Shown: positions 11,001 to 19,841 of the stretch, piece by piece | Layout of the letters: each line of letters starts with the position of its first letter | Position numbering within the stretch: position 1 is the first letter of the stretch | Source of the DNA: Streptomyces parvus | GTDB lineage: Bacteria > Actinomycetota > Actinomycetes > Streptomycetales > Streptomycetaceae | NCBI RefSeq assembly: GCF_032121415.1 | Contig: NZ_CP135079.1 | Span: 1,488,001 to 1,552,000, forward strand | Direction: 5' to 3' | DNA length: 64,000 bases | Notes under the pieces: model-generated | Told to the model about the DNA's origin: nothing | Database searches by the model: none | The model's input: the letters and a program-made list of their open reading frames with translations, nothing else | Made by a program: the position numbers and the translations under genes

Positions 11001-11589
11001 CGATGCCGTGGTCCATCAGCTCCAGGAAGTACTTGCCCTCGCCGAAGATGTCCTTGTAGTCGGAGGCCGCCTGCACCGCCTCGTCGAACTGGCCGAGCCG
11101 CAGCCGGGTCTGCACCTCGCCCGAAGGGCAGCCGGTGGAGGCGATGAGCCCCTCGGACCACTGGGAGATGGTCTCCTTGTCCATCCGGGGCCACTTCTGG
11201 AGCCAGCCCTCGGCGTACGCGTCGGAGGAGAGCCGGAAGAGGTTGTGCAGCCCGGTCTTGTTCGCCGCCCAGATCGTCTTGTGGGTGTAACCACCGGAAC
11301 CGGACACGTCGTCGCGCTTCTGGTGCGGCTGCCCCCACTGCACCTTGCGCTTGTGCTTGCGCGACTCGGGGGCGACGTACGCCTCGATGCCGATGATCGG
11401 TGTGACGTCCGCCTTCTTCGCCGAGTGGAAGAAGTCGTAGGCCCCGTGGAGGTTGCCGTGGTCGGTCATCGCGATGTGCGTCATGCCCATCTCGTTGGCC
11501 GCCTCGAACATGTCCTTGAGCCGCGCCGCACCGTCCAGCAGCGAGTACTGGGTATGAACGTGCAGGTGCGTGAAGGGCGGCTTGGTCAC
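8050..11589 (-). CDS. dnaE: DNA polymerase III alpha subunit (replicative polymerase)
   Basis: 1179 residues, the usual length of actinobacterial DnaE1, the catalytic subunit of the chromosomal replicase. Order of parts: PHP domain at the N-terminus (HLHVHTQYSLLDG, residues 8-20, with later metal-binding His and Asp positions), palm domain with the catalytic carboxylates in PDVDIDFDERR (from residue 416), the KYGADKVAMIGTYGKIKAKN stretch, fingers (YQEQVQKAAQIVAGYSLGEAD and FNKAHSSAYGLVTYWTAYLK), a helix-hairpin-helix region, and an OB domain near 1010-1060. The GTG at 11589 puts TKPPFTHLHVHTQYS at the N-terminus, as in orthologues. It is transcribed alone. Confidence 0.97.
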   Translation of the reverse strand: MTKPPFTHLHVHTQYSLLDGAARLKDMFEAANEMGMTHIAMTDHGNLHGAYDFFHSAKKADVTPIIGIEAYVAPESRKHKRKVQWGQPHQKRDDVSGSGGYTHKTIWAANKTGLHNLFRLSSDAYAEGWLQKWPRMDKETISQWSEGLIASTGCPSGEVQTRLRLGQFDEAVQAASDYKDIFGEGKYFLELMDHGIEIERRVRDGLLEIGKKLNIPPLVTNDSHYTYAHEATAHDALLCIQTGKNLSDPDRFRFDGTGYYLKTTDEMYAVDSSDAWQEGCRNTLLVAQQIDTTGMFEAKNLMPKFEIPEGFTEITWFQEEVRAGMARRFPNGVPDDRQKQVEYEMDIIIQMGFPGYFLVVADFIMWAKNNGIAVGPGRGSAAGSIVAYAMGITDLDPIEHGLIFERFLNPERVSMPDVDIDFDERRRVEVIRYVTEKYGADKVAMIGTYGKIKAKNAIKDSARVLGYPYAMGDRLTKAMPADVLGKGIDLNGITDPKHPRYSEAGEIRGMYENEPDVKKVIDTAKGVEGLVRQMGVHAAGVIMSSEPIVDHAPVWVRHTDGVTITQWDYPQCESLGLLKMDFLGLRNLTIMDDAIKMVKSNKGVDLEMLSLPLDDPKTYELLCRGDTLGVFQFDGGPMRSLLRQMQPDNFEDISAVSALYRPGPMGMNSHTNYAERKNGRQEITPIHPELEEPLKEVLGLTYGLIVYQEQVQKAAQIVAGYSLGEADILRRVMGKKKPEELAKNFVLFEKGAKEKGFSDEAIKALWDVLVPFAGYAFNKAHSSAYGLVTYWTAYLKANYPAEYMAALLTSVKDDKDKSAVYLNECRRMGIKVLPPNVNESLSNFAAQGDDVILFGLTAVRNVGQNVVDSIIRSRKAKGKYSSFPDFLDKVEAVVCNKRTIESLIKAGAFDEMGHTRKGLVAHHEPMIDNVVQVKRKEAEGQFDLFGGMGEEESDEPGFGLDVEFSDVEWEKSYLLAQEREMLGLYVSDHPLFGLEHVLSDKADASISQLTGGDYGDGSVVTVGGIISGLQRKMTKQGNAWAIATVEDLAGSIECMFFPATYQLVSTQLVEDTVVFVKGRLDKREDVPRLVAMEMQVPDISNAGTNAPVVLTIPTVKITPPMVTRLGEVLSHHRGDTEVRIKLQGPRKTTVLRLDRHRVKADSALFGDLKVLLGPSCLAG

Positions 11590-11792
11590 GGCGTCGGGCC
11601 TCCGGGAAGTCGGGCGATGACGGACGGGGGGACAGCGTGGAAGTCTACGACGTGACGGAGTCGAACGACGGGCACTCCCGGCTTCCGCCGAGCGTTGGAG
11701 AGGGCGGAACACGTGTCCGTTTTGTCATGTACTCGGTCACATGGATCCAGGGTTCGACCCCACACACCAGCTACCGCAGGAGGCAGTAAGAA

Positions 11793-13142
11793 ATGTCGGA
11801 AACGCAGACCGGCGCAGCGCAGCGCGGGGAGCAGATTCTCGCCGTTTTCGACACCGCCTTCGGGGAGCTGCTGGCCGCCGATCCGGCCGCCTTCCGGGTC
11901 AAGTTCCGCAAGATGGCGGGCTCGGCCTTCGCCTTCTACCGCGGCACGGCCTGCCTGTTCTACAGCGACCTGGAGCGGGAGCGGCACGGCGGCCCGTTCC
12001 TGGACGAGCGCACCGGTCGGGTGTGGATCCACGGCGATCTGCACGCGGAGAACTTCGGCACCTACATGGACGCCAACGGCCGCCTCGTCTTCAACGTCAA
12101 CGACTTCGACGAGGCGTACGTGGGCCCGTTCACCTGGGACCTGAAGCGGTTCGCCGCCTCCGTGGCGCTGATCGGTTACGCGAAGGCGCTCGCCGACGAG
12201 CAGATCACCGAGTTGGTCGGCGTCTTCGCCACCGCCTACCGCGAGCGGATCCGCGCGCTGGCGACGGGCGCGAAGAACGACGAGGTGCCGCCGTTCACGC
12301 TGGACACCGCGGACGGCCCGCTGCTGGGCGCGCTGCGCGCCGCCCGCTCGCGCACCCGGTTCTCGCTGCTGGACTCGATGACGGTGATCCGGGACTTCGA
12401 GCGCCGGTTCGCGGACGGCGGCGGGTCGATCGACCTCGACGCCGCGACGCGCTACAAGGTGCTCGCCGCGTTCGACGGCTATCTGGAGACGCTGCCGGAG
12501 TCGAGCCTCACCCGCCCCGACTCCTACCGGGTCAAGGACGTGGTGGGCCGCCGGGGCATCGGCATCGGATCGGCCGGGCTGCCCTCGTACAACATCCTTC
12601 TGGAGGGCAACAGCGACGCCCTGGAGAACGATGTGGTGATCTACCTCAAGCAGGCGCAGACCCCGGCCGTCTCCCGGCACATCACGGACGCCGCCGTGCG
12701 GGAGTACTTCCAGCACGAGGGGCACCGCACGGTGATCTCGCAGCGGGCGCTGCAGGCGCACGCGGACCCGTGGCTGGGCTGGACCGAGCTGGACGGGGCG
12801 GGCCAGCTGGTCGCCGAGGTCTCTCCGTACGCGGTCGACCTGGACTGGTCCGACATCGACGAGGTGGACGAGATCGCGGCGGTCGTCGCGGACCTGGGCC
12901 GGGCGACGGCCACGATGCACGCGGCGGCGGACGACGAGAGCGGCCACTCGCTGGTGCCGTTCTCCACGGAGCGGGCGATCGACGCGGCCATCGCGGCCGA
13001 CGAGGAGGGCTTCGCACCGCTGCTGGTCGACTTCGCCCACAGCTACGGGGCGCGGGCTCGCGCGGACCACCAGATCTTCGTGGACCTCTTCCGCAACGGC
13101 CGGATCCCGGGCCTCCAGGGCGAGACTCTCAGCCTCTTTTAA
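11793..13142 (+). CDS. DUF2252 family protein (kinase-like fold)
   Basis: 449 residues. The family carries a kinase-like signature: WIHGDLHAENFGTYMD resembles the catalytic HGDxxxxN loop of aminoglycoside phosphotransferases, and FNVNDFDEA supplies the metal-binding Asp. Other conserved stretches are FRKMAGSAFAFYRGTA near residue 40 and VKDVVGRRGIGIGSAGLPSYNILLEG near 245. The substrate is unknown, so I call it only a putative phosphotransferase-like protein. AGGAGG lies 7 bases before the ATG. The 203-base gap to dnaE (11590-11792) probably holds both divergent promoters; I could not assign them. Confidence 0.85.
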   Translation: MSETQTGAAQRGEQILAVFDTAFGELLAADPAAFRVKFRKMAGSAFAFYRGTACLFYSDLERERHGGPFLDERTGRVWIHGDLHAENFGTYMDANGRLVFNVNDFDEAYVGPFTWDLKRFAASVALIGYAKALADEQITELVGVFATAYRERIRALATGAKNDEVPPFTLDTADGPLLGALRAARSRTRFSLLDSMTVIRDFERRFADGGGSIDLDAATRYKVLAAFDGYLETLPESSLTRPDSYRVKDVVGRRGIGIGSAGLPSYNILLEGNSDALENDVVIYLKQAQTPAVSRHITDAAVREYFQHEGHRTVISQRALQAHADPWLGWTELDGAGQLVAEVSPYAVDLDWSDIDEVDEIAAVVADLGRATATMHAAADDESGHSLVPFSTERAIDAAIAADEEGFAPLLVDFAHSYGARARADHQIFVDLFRNGRIPGLQGETLSLF

Positions 13143-13161
13143 GGTCCGCTTACCTCCGCGC

Positions 13162-13908
13162 ATGACACACTTTCCGGCGATGGACATCTCAGGGACGCAG
13201 CTCAGGGTCGCGCGCGCGGCGGTCTTCGCCGCGCTCGTCGTCACCCTGTCCACGGCGTCCCATGTGCTCCTCTCCGGAGTGCCGCTGCCACTGACCGCGG
13301 TCGCCCTGCTGGCCGCCGCGGTCTTCGCCGCGGCCTATGCGCTGGCGGGCCGGGAGCGGGGCTTCGGAGCGATCGCGGGGCTGCTGGTCCCGCTGGAGCT
13401 GGCCGCCGACACGCTCTTCACCACGGGCCAGAACCTCTGTTACGGGGCGGCCGGCGGCCCGGTCGCGGGCCCGTTGCGCGCGGTGGGCTTCGACGTGCTG
13501 TGCGGCGGCGGCGAGGTCGGCACGGGCGGCGCCCGGATCGCGGGCGTCGGTGCGGTGGGCACCCCGCTGGCCGATGTGGCCGGCGCGGGCGACCGCGCCG
13601 CGGCCCTCCTCGCCCACCCCGGACCCGCGGTGCCGTGGCTGCTGCTCGTCGCCCATGTGGCGGTCGGGCTGCTCGCCGCGGCCTGGCTGCGGCGCGGCGA
13701 GGCAGCCCTGGCCGGGCTGGTGCGCGCGGCGGCCCTGCTGGCGTTCCGGCCGCTGCTGACCGCGGTCGCCGTGGTCCGCGCGGGGGTGCGGGCCGCGGCC
13801 CGGCGCTCGCGGCCCGCCGGGCGTCCGCACCCGCCGCTGGCCACCCGTTTCCTCGTGCACTGTGTGGGACGCAGGGGCCCGCCGCTCGCGATGCACGCCG
13901 CTGCCTGA
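13162..13908 (+). CDS. hypothetical membrane protein
   Basis: 248 residues of Ala/Leu/Val-rich sequence with about five hydrophobic helices: AAVFAALVVTLSTASHVLL, AVALLAAAVFAAAYALA, FGAIAGLLVPLELAADTLF, PWLLLVAHVAVGLLAAAWL and LVRAAALLAFRPLLTAVAVV. The middle has a glycine/cysteine loop (LCYGAAGGPVAG to VLCGGGEVGTGG). The basic C-terminal tail is probably cytoplasmic. No family is recognised. It starts 19 bases after the DUF2252 stop, and the thioredoxin-like gene follows after 63 bases, so the three may form one unit. The ATG at 13162 could be replaced by the one at 13180. Confidence 0.65.
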   Translation: MTHFPAMDISGTQLRVARAAVFAALVVTLSTASHVLLSGVPLPLTAVALLAAAVFAAAYALAGRERGFGAIAGLLVPLELAADTLFTTGQNLCYGAAGGPVAGPLRAVGFDVLCGGGEVGTGGARIAGVGAVGTPLADVAGAGDRAAALLAHPGPAVPWLLLVAHVAVGLLAAAWLRRGEAALAGLVRAAALLAFRPLLTAVAVVRAGVRAAARRSRPAGRPHPPLATRFLVHCVGRRGPPLAMHAAA

Positions 13909-13971
13909 GGGCTCGGCGACGCGACGACGGCACCACCCCGCTCCCCACACACGTACACACGGAGAACAGAC

Positions 13972-14787
13972 ATGAGCAAGCGCAACACCCAGGCGAACAA
14001 GGCGGCGGCCCGCGAGCGGCTGCGCGCCGAGCGCGAGCGCCAGGCCAAGAAGGACAGGACCCGCAAGCAGGTCGTCGTGGCGGTCTCGGTCGTCGCCGCC
14101 CTCGCCGTGGTCGGCGGCATCAGCTACGGCGTGATGCAGCTGAACAAGCCGGACGCCTGGGAGGCGGCCGCCGACGCGAAGAACGTCACCGCGCCGAAGA
14201 ACACCTCGGGCAAGGACGGCACCACCGTGGTCGTCGGCAAGTCGAGCGCGAAGAAGACCCTGGAGCTGTACGAGGACTCGCGCTGCCCGGTCTGCGCCAC
14301 GTTCGAGCAGGGCGTCGGCGAGACCGTCGCGAAGGACGTCGAGGCCGGCAAGTACAAGGTCCGGTACGTCGGCGCGGCCTTCATCGACAACACCGACAAC
14401 GGCGAGGGCTCCAAGAACGCCCTGAGCGCGCTCGGTGCGGCGCTGGACGTGAGCCCCGAGGCCTTCATGGAGTACAAGGCCGCGCTGTACTCGGCGAAGT
14501 TCCACCCCGAGGAGAGCGACGACAAGTTCGCCAAGGACGGCTATCTGATCGAGGTCGCGAACTCGGTGGACGCGCTGAAGGGGAACAAGGACTTCCAGAA
14601 GAACGTCGAGGACGGCACGTACGACGCCTGGGCGATGAAGATGTCGAAGACCTTCGACAAGAGCGGGGTGCAGGGCACGCCGACGGTGATGATGGACGAC
14701 AAGAAGATCACGGCCGAGGGCAGCGAGAACGCCCCCATGACGGCCGACGAGTTCACGAAGGCCATCGACAAGGCGCTCAAGGCGTAA
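13972..14787 (+). CDS. membrane-anchored thioredoxin-like (DsbA/TrbB-type) protein
   Basis: 271 residues. A strongly charged cytoplasmic leader (1-41, many Lys, Arg and Glu) precedes one membrane anchor (VVVAVSVVAALAVVGGISYGVM). The exported domain has the redox motif CPVC in YEDSRCPVCATFEQG (about residues 104-107) and the cis-proline loop GVQGTPTVMMDD near residue 235. This matches DSBA-like thioredoxin-fold proteins (PF13462) that make or reshuffle disulfides outside the membrane. A vitamin-K reductase partner is not nearby. GGAGAAC lies 7 bases before the ATG, and a very strong terminator follows. Confidence 0.88.
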   Translation: MSKRNTQANKAAARERLRAERERQAKKDRTRKQVVVAVSVVAALAVVGGISYGVMQLNKPDAWEAAADAKNVTAPKNTSGKDGTTVVVGKSSAKKTLELYEDSRCPVCATFEQGVGETVAKDVEAGKYKVRYVGAAFIDNTDNGEGSKNALSALGAALDVSPEAFMEYKAALYSAKFHPEESDDKFAKDGYLIEVANSVDALKGNKDFQKNVEDGTYDAWAMKMSKTFDKSGVQGTPTVMMDDKKITAEGSENAPMTADEFTKAIDKALKA

Positions 14788-14803
14788 CGCCTCGCAACTC
14801 CGT

Positions 14804-14852
14804 GGAACCCGGCGTTCCCGGGCGGTCGGACCGCCCGGGAACGCCGGGTTCC
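14804..14852. terminator. 24-bp-stem terminator
   Basis: GGAACCCGGCGTTCCCGGGC and four more bases are mirrored exactly around one central base (14828). The structure lies between converging genes and should stop transcription from both sides. Confidence 0.85.
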
Positions 14853-14860
14853 GCGCGTTT

Positions 14861-15454
14861 CTACAGCGTGGCCAGGAAGCCGAGCGCGACCTTCCAGGTC
14901 TGCTCGGCGGCCGCCTGGTCGTAGTCGTGCCGATCGGGGTCGGTGAACAGGTGCCCGGCCCCGGGATAGCGGTAGATCTCCACGTCCGCGCCGGTGCGCT
15001 GCATCTGGAGGTACCAGCTGTTCAGCCAGTCGTGGGACTCGAAGGGGTCCGGGTCCGCGACGTGCAGCTGGACGGGAAGCTCGTCCACCGTGGCGTTCTC
15101 GGCGATGTCCGAGGTGCCGTGGAACAGCAGCAGCCCCCGGGCCTTCGCGTCGCCGAGCGCCAGGGTCTGGGCGGTCGCCGCGCCGAGGGAGAAGCCGGCG
15201 TAGACGATTCCCTGGTCGGAGTAGGGCGCGGCGGCAAGCACCGCGCGCTTGAGCAGTTCGTCCTTGCCGATCTCGTCCTTGTAGGCCATGCCCTCTTCCA
15301 CCGTGTCAAAGGTGTGCCCCTCGAACAGATCGGGCACGCGCACCTCGTGGCCGGCGTCCTTGAGGCGCGCGGCCGCTGCGTGCACGGCGGGCGTGAGCCC
15401 GTACGTCGAGTGGAAAAGCATGATGTTCATGAGGCCCATGGTGCCATTTCGCAC
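14861..15454 (-). CDS. dienelactone hydrolase family protein with serine nucleophile
   Basis: 197 residues with the alpha/beta-hydrolase arrangement of the dienelactone hydrolase family (PF01738). The nucleophile elbow is G87-F-S89-L-G, an acidic residue lies in LHVADPDPFESHD, and the histidine is in PGAGHLFTDPDRHDYD. True dienelactone hydrolases use Cys at the nucleophile; Ser here points to ordinary esterase-like chemistry or another substrate. The likely start is debatable: ATG 15454, 15439 and 15430 are all in frame, and the last begins at NIMLFHSTYGL, where the fold begins. It is divergent from the MscS gene with as few as 37 bases between them. Confidence 0.83.
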   Translation of the reverse strand: MRNGTMGLMNIMLFHSTYGLTPAVHAAAARLKDAGHEVRVPDLFEGHTFDTVEEGMAYKDEIGKDELLKRAVLAAAPYSDQGIVYAGFSLGAATAQTLALGDAKARGLLLFHGTSDIAENATVDELPVQLHVADPDPFESHDWLNSWYLQMQRTGADVEIYRYPGAGHLFTDPDRHDYDQAAAEQTWKVALGFLATL

Positions 15455-15491
15455 CCGCTGAGGGCCGCCCTACGCCTGGGAGGACGAGCGA

Positions 15492-16637
15492 ATGGAGAGC
15501 GTGCTGCGCCCGCTGCTCGTGATCGGCGGTTCCGTGGTGATCACCCTGCTGATCGGCTGGCTGGTCGACCTGCTGCTCCGGCGGGCCGACAGCCGTCACC
15601 ACGAGACCCCGTTGTGGGGGCTGCTGCGGCGCTGCCGTCCACCGTTGCAGGTGGTGGTCATCACGGCGTTGCTGCGCGGCAGTTACCGTCAGACGAAGAT
15701 CGACTGGGTGTGGGAGCACCGGGCCGGGATCGGCCAGGTCCTGACCCTGGTGCTGATCGGCGCCTCGGCCTGGCTGGTCGTGCGGATCGCGGCGACGGTC
15801 GTGGAGGCCAGTTACGCCCGGTACGCCACGGGCACCCGCGACCCGGCCCGGGTCCGCCGGGTCCGGACGCAGGTGACGCTGATCCAGCGGGTCGTCATAG
15901 CGGTGGTGACGGTGGTCGCCATCGCGGCGATGCTGCTGACGTTCCCCCCGATGCGGGCGGTCGGTACGTCGATGCTGGCCTCGGCTGGTCTGCTCGGCAT
16001 CGTCGCGGGGGTCGCCGCCCAGTCGACGCTGGGCAACCTCTTCGCCGGGCTCCAGATCGCGTTCGGCGACATGGTGCGGATCGGCGACACGGTGGTGGTG
16101 GACGGTGAATGGGGCACGATCGACGAGATCACCCTGACGTTCCTGGCGGTACGGACCTGGGACGAGCGGCGGATCACGATGCCGGTCTCGTACTTCACCA
16201 GCCAGCCGTTCGAGAACTGGTCGCGCGGCGGGGTGCAGATGACCGGCACGGTCTTCTTCCATCTCGACCACTCCGCCCCGGTCGCCGCGATGCGGGAGAA
16301 GCTGCGGGAGATCCTCGGTGACATCGCCGCCTGGGACGGCCGGGACTGGTCGCTGGCGGTCACGGACACGACGCCGTCCACGATCCAGGTACGGGCCGTG
16401 GTGACGGCGAAGGACGCGGACGACATCTGGACGGTGCGCTGCGCGGTGCGCGAGCAGCTGATCGGCTGGCTGCGCGACCACCATCCGTACGCTCTGCCGC
16501 GGATCGCCACCGCGCCCGCCGCGCTGCCGCCGGGCGAGCAGTGGGCGGAGCTGACGGGGGCGAAGGCGGGCCGCAACGGGTCGGCGCCGTTCGCCGACCG
16601 GGACGACGCCAAGGCACCGCGCACGGGGCGCGGCTGA
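15492..16637 (+). CDS. small-conductance mechanosensitive channel (MscS family)
   Basis: 381 residues. Membrane helices near residues 6-27, 77-100 and 134-154 are followed by the pore helix GTSMLASAGLLGIVAGVAAQ, with the glycine/alanine packing typical of MscS TM3, and STLGNLFAGLQIAFGDMVRIGDTV leads into the beta domain (VVVDGEWGTIDEITLTF). The cytoplasmic alpha/beta domain continues to about 340, then a variable polar tail. These channels open on hypo-osmotic stress to release solutes. The stop lies 18 bases from the end of the converging antiporter gene. Confidence 0.92.
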   Translation: MESVLRPLLVIGGSVVITLLIGWLVDLLLRRADSRHHETPLWGLLRRCRPPLQVVVITALLRGSYRQTKIDWVWEHRAGIGQVLTLVLIGASAWLVVRIAATVVEASYARYATGTRDPARVRRVRTQVTLIQRVVIAVVTVVAIAAMLLTFPPMRAVGTSMLASAGLLGIVAGVAAQSTLGNLFAGLQIAFGDMVRIGDTVVVDGEWGTIDEITLTFLAVRTWDERRITMPVSYFTSQPFENWSRGGVQMTGTVFFHLDHSAPVAAMREKLREILGDIAAWDGRDWSLAVTDTTPSTIQVRAVVTAKDADDIWTVRCAVREQLIGWLRDHHPYALPRIATAPAALPPGEQWAELTGAKAGRNGSAPFADRDDAKAPRTGRG

Positions 16638-16655
16638 GCCCCGGCTCCGGCCGGC

Positions 16656-18242
16656 TCACCGCAGGGAGCGGAAGTCCAGATACCGCAGCACCCGGTCCAC
16701 GACCTCGGGGTCGGAGCCGGGCTCGCTGCGCGCGGAGAGCACCTCGTGGCGGGCGGCCGACATCATCTCGCGCTGGACCCGGCTGATCGCCTTGAAGCGT
16801 TTGGCGCGCTGGGCGTAGGCCTCGCGCCGCTCCTCGTCGATCATGTCGGGGCTGATCCGGGCGCCGATGTCGTACGCGGCGCGCTGGAGCCGCTCCACGA
16901 CCTCCTCGGGGAAGTCCTCGACCTCCTGGATCTCCTTGAGCCGGTACTTGGCGGCCTTGGCGGCCCGGATCGCGAGGTCCCGCTCCAGGGCCTCCTCGGC
17001 GGCGGTGTCGGCCCGGACCTTCAGCTTGCGCACCAGCCAGGGCAGGGTGAGCCCCTGGAAGACCAGGGTGGCCATGATCACGGCGAACGCGATGAAGATG
17101 ATCTCGTCCCGGCCGGGGAAGGGCTGCCCGTCGTCGGTCTCCAGCGGGATCGCCAGCGCCAGGGCGACGGAGGCCACCCCGCGCATACCGGCCCACCACA
17201 TCACGACGGTCTCCCGCCAGCTGGTGGGGATCTCCTCGCTGACGTCCCGGCGGGTGTGCAGCCGCTTGGCCAGCCAGGTCGCGGGGAGCAGCCACAGCAG
17301 CCGGACCCCGACGACGACGGCGACGATCGCGAGCCCCCAGCCGACCATCTCCAGGGCGTGCCCGTCGGCGGTGCCGAACACGGTGTGCAGCTCCAGGCCG
17401 ATCAGCCCGAAGGCGACACCGGTGACGAGGGTGTCGACGATGTCCCAGAAGGTACGCCCGGTGAGCCGGCCCAGCACGTCGTCGGCGTCGGCGGTGTGCT
17501 CGGCGAGGAAGAGCGCGGTGGTCAGGACGGCCAGCACGCCGGAGCCCTCCAGCTCCTCCGCGAGGACGTAGGCGACGAACGGCACCAGCAGGGTCAGGCC
17601 GACCTGGAGCGTGGCGTCGCCGAGCAGGTTCATCAGCTTGATGGTGAGCCAGCCGATCGCGAGGCCGACGGCGACCGCGACGACGGCGGAGAGGATCAGC
17701 AGTCCGAAGGCCTCGGGGAGCGAGAAGGTGCCGCTGACGGCGGCGGCGATGGCCACGTGGTAGAGCACGATGGCGGTCACGTCGTTGAAGAGCCCCTCGC
17801 CCTCCAGGATCGACACCAGCCGGCGCGGCAGCCCCACCGAGCCCGCGACGGCCGTCGCCGCGACCGGGTCGGGCGGCGCGACGAGCGCGCCGAGCGCGAC
17901 GGCGGCGGCGATCGGCAGCCCTGGCACGATCGAGTTGGCGACCGCGGCGACGGCGGCCGTGGAGACGAAGACGAGGGCCACGGCCAGCAGGAAGATCGGG
18001 CGTTTGTTGGCGGCGAACTGCCGCCAGGAGGTGCGCTGCACGGTGGCGTAGAGCAGCGGCGGAAGCAGCGCGGGAAGGATGATCTCCGGCGGGATGTCCA
18101 CGTTCGGCACGAACGGCGTGAACGCCATCGCGATGCCCGCGAGCGTCATCAGCACCGGCGCGGGCAGCCCCAGCCGGTCGCCGAGCGGCACCGTGACCAC
18201 GGCTCCGAGCAGCAGCAGGAGCAACAGGGCCATCTGTTCCAC
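16656..18242 (-). CDS. Na+/H+ antiporter, CPA1 family
   Basis: 528 residues with twelve predicted membrane helices. The conserved CPA1 transport core is visible: VALGALVAPPDPVAATAV and, a short way on, VSILEGEGLFNDVTAIVLYHVA, which together carry the Asp pair used for ion and proton binding. FWDIVDTLVTGVAFGLIGLEL and WAGMRGVASVALALAIPLE are further family signatures. The last 110 residues are a charged helical cytoplasmic domain that ends ILRYLDFRSL, probably regulatory. The GTG at 18242 is chosen because the first helix (MALLLLLLLGAVVTVPLG) then begins at once. Role: pH and sodium homeostasis. Confidence 0.92.
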   Translation of the reverse strand: MEQMALLLLLLLGAVVTVPLGDRLGLPAPVLMTLAGIAMAFTPFVPNVDIPPEIILPALLPPLLYATVQRTSWRQFAANKRPIFLLAVALVFVSTAAVAAVANSIVPGLPIAAAVALGALVAPPDPVAATAVAGSVGLPRRLVSILEGEGLFNDVTAIVLYHVAIAAAVSGTFSLPEAFGLLILSAVVAVAVGLAIGWLTIKLMNLLGDATLQVGLTLLVPFVAYVLAEELEGSGVLAVLTTALFLAEHTADADDVLGRLTGRTFWDIVDTLVTGVAFGLIGLELHTVFGTADGHALEMVGWGLAIVAVVVGVRLLWLLPATWLAKRLHTRRDVSEEIPTSWRETVVMWWAGMRGVASVALALAIPLETDDGQPFPGRDEIIFIAFAVIMATLVFQGLTLPWLVRKLKVRADTAAEEALERDLAIRAAKAAKYRLKEIQEVEDFPEEVVERLQRAAYDIGARISPDMIDEERREAYAQRAKRFKAISRVQREMMSAARHEVLSARSEPGSDPEVVDRVLRYLDFRSLR

Positions 18243-18374
18243 GGAGGGGCCTTCCGGAGCGTGCGGGTCCGGCAGGTCACGAGCGGCCGAACAGGGCTTC
18301 CACCCTGCCACGCGGGGGTACGCGTTTCCGCGGATACCCCCCGGGACCCGGCTCGATCCCCCGGTTTCCGGCGC

Positions 18375-18860
18375 TCAGGCCGGGCGGATCTCCCGCCGCA
18401 TGGCCCGGTGCGGCATGCCCGCGTCGGGGAACTCGGGGCCGTACGCGACATAACCGAGCCGCTCGTAGAAGCCGAGGGCGTGCGTCTGGGCGTGCAGGTC
18501 GACGGCGGCGAGGCCGAGCGTGCGCGCCTCGTCCTCGATGGCCCGTACGAGGGCCGCGCCGACGCCGAGGCCGCGGGCCCGGCGGCTCACGGCGAGCCGG
18601 CCCAGCGAGCCGACGGCCGGGTCGCCGCCCGTCTTCCCTGCCGCGTCCGCGCCGTGCAGCAGCCGCCCGGTGCCGAGGGCGGTGCCGTCGGCGGCGACGG
18701 CCAGGACATGCACGGCGGTCGCGTCGTAGGCGTCGTACTCCAGCTCCTCGGGCACGTTCTGCTCGCCGACGAAGACGTCCTTGCGGACCTGGAAGCAGGC
18801 CGCCAGGTCACTCTCCTCCACGGCCCTGCGCGTGCTGTACGCGGTCGGCGCGCCGGTCAC
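18375..18860 (-). CDS. GNAT family N-acetyltransferase (ElaA-like)
   Basis: 161 residues covering one GNAT fold. [22 protein letters not shown] near the N-terminus resembles ElaA/YjcF-type enzymes. The acetyl-CoA pyrophosphate loop is in [20 protein letters not shown], and the C-terminal [27 protein letters not shown] is characteristic. The substrate amine is not known. The start GTG overlaps the stop of the upstream pseudouridine synthase gene by a GTGA, so translation is probably coupled. Confidence 0.9.
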   Translation of the reverse strand: MTGAPTAYSTRRAVEESDLAACFQVRKDVFVGEQNVPEELEYDAYDATAVHVLAVAADGTALGTGRLLHGADAAGKTGGDPAVGSLGRLAVSRRARGLGVGAALVRAIEDEARTLGLAAVDLHAQTHALGFYERLGYVAYGPEFPDAGMPHRAMRREIRPA

Positions 18861-19798
18861 TGGCTCTCCGCGGAGATGGTGTCGAGGGCGTGCTGGAGGT
18901 CGGCCGGGTAGGTGCTGGAGAACTCCACCCAGCCGCCGTCGCTCGGGTGCTCGAAGCCCAGGCGCACGGCGTGCAGCCACTGCCGGGTCAGCCCCAGGCG
19001 CTTGGCCAGCGTCGGGTCGGCGCCGTAGGTGAGGTCGCCGACGCAGGGGTGGCGGTGGGCGGACATGTGGACCCGGATCTGGTGGGTGCGGCCGGTCTCC
19101 AGCTTGATGTCGAGGAGGCTGGCGGCGCGGTAGGCCTCGATCAGGTCGTAGTGGGTCACCGACGGCTTGCCCTCGGCGGTGACCGCCCACTTGTAGTCGT
19201 GGTTGGGGTGGCGGCCGATGGGGGCGTCGATGGTGCCGCTCATCGGATCCGGGTGGCCCTGGACGAGGGCGTGGTACTTCTTGTCGACGACCCGGTCGCG
19301 GAACTGCGCCTTGAGCAGGGTGTACGCGCGTTCGGACTTGGCGACGACCATCAGGCCGGAGGTGCCGACGTCGAGGCGGTGCACGATGCCCTGGCGCTCG
19401 GCGGCGCCGGACGTCGAGATCCGGTAGCCGGCGGCGGCGAGGCCGCCGATGACGGTGGTGCCGGTCCAGCCGGGGCTGGGGTGGGCGGCGACGCCGACCG
19501 GCTTCATGATGACGACGATGTCGTCGTCGTCATGGACGATCTCCATGCCCTCGACGGGCTCGGCGACGATCTGGACGGGAGCGGGCGCCCCCGGCATCTC
19601 GACCTCCAGCCAGGCACCCCCGTGGACGCGCTCGGACTTCCCGGCCACCGAACCGTCCACCTGGACCTTCCCGGCGGCGGCCAGCTCTGCGGCCTTGGTG
19701 CGGGAGAAACCGAACATCCGGGAGATGGCGGCGTCGACGCGCTCGCCCTCCAGGCCGTCGGGTACGGGCAGGGTGCGGATCTCGGGGTGCGTACTCAC
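18857..19798 (-). CDS. RluA/RluD-family 23S rRNA pseudouridine synthase
   Basis: 313 residues. An S4 RNA-binding domain occupies about 15-75 ([25 protein letters not shown]). The catalytic domain has the family core [20 protein letters not shown], whose Asp attacks uridine, plus [23 protein letters not shown] near residue 240. By position beside lspA and by domain plan it is the actinobacterial RluD-like enzyme that modifies 23S rRNA; the exact uridine cannot be read from sequence. It is followed by a coupled GNAT gene and preceded, after 43 bases, by lspA. Confidence 0.93.
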   Translation of the reverse strand: MSTHPEIRTLPVPDGLEGERVDAAISRMFGFSRTKAAELAAAGKVQVDGSVAGKSERVHGGAWLEVEMPGAPAPVQIVAEPVEGMEIVHDDDDIVVIMKPVGVAAHPSPGWTGTTVIGGLAAAGYRISTSGAAERQGIVHRLDVGTSGLMVVAKSERAYTLLKAQFRDRVVDKKYHALVQGHPDPMSGTIDAPIGRHPNHDYKWAVTAEGKPSVTHYDLIEAYRAASLLDIKLETGRTHQIRVHMSAHRHPCVGDLTYGADPTLAKRLGLTRQWLHAVRLGFEHPSDGGWVEFSSTYPADLQHALDTISAESQ

Positions 19799-19841
19799 CA
19801 GTCGAGTATGCCTTGCGCGACACGCTCCCCGTGCAGCCCGG

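Noticed and set aside
8122..11655. Long open frame of more than 1100 codons antisense to dnaE.
   Set aside because: It arises from the GC-rich codon bias of dnaE; its translation has no family similarity, and dnaE has all its motifs.
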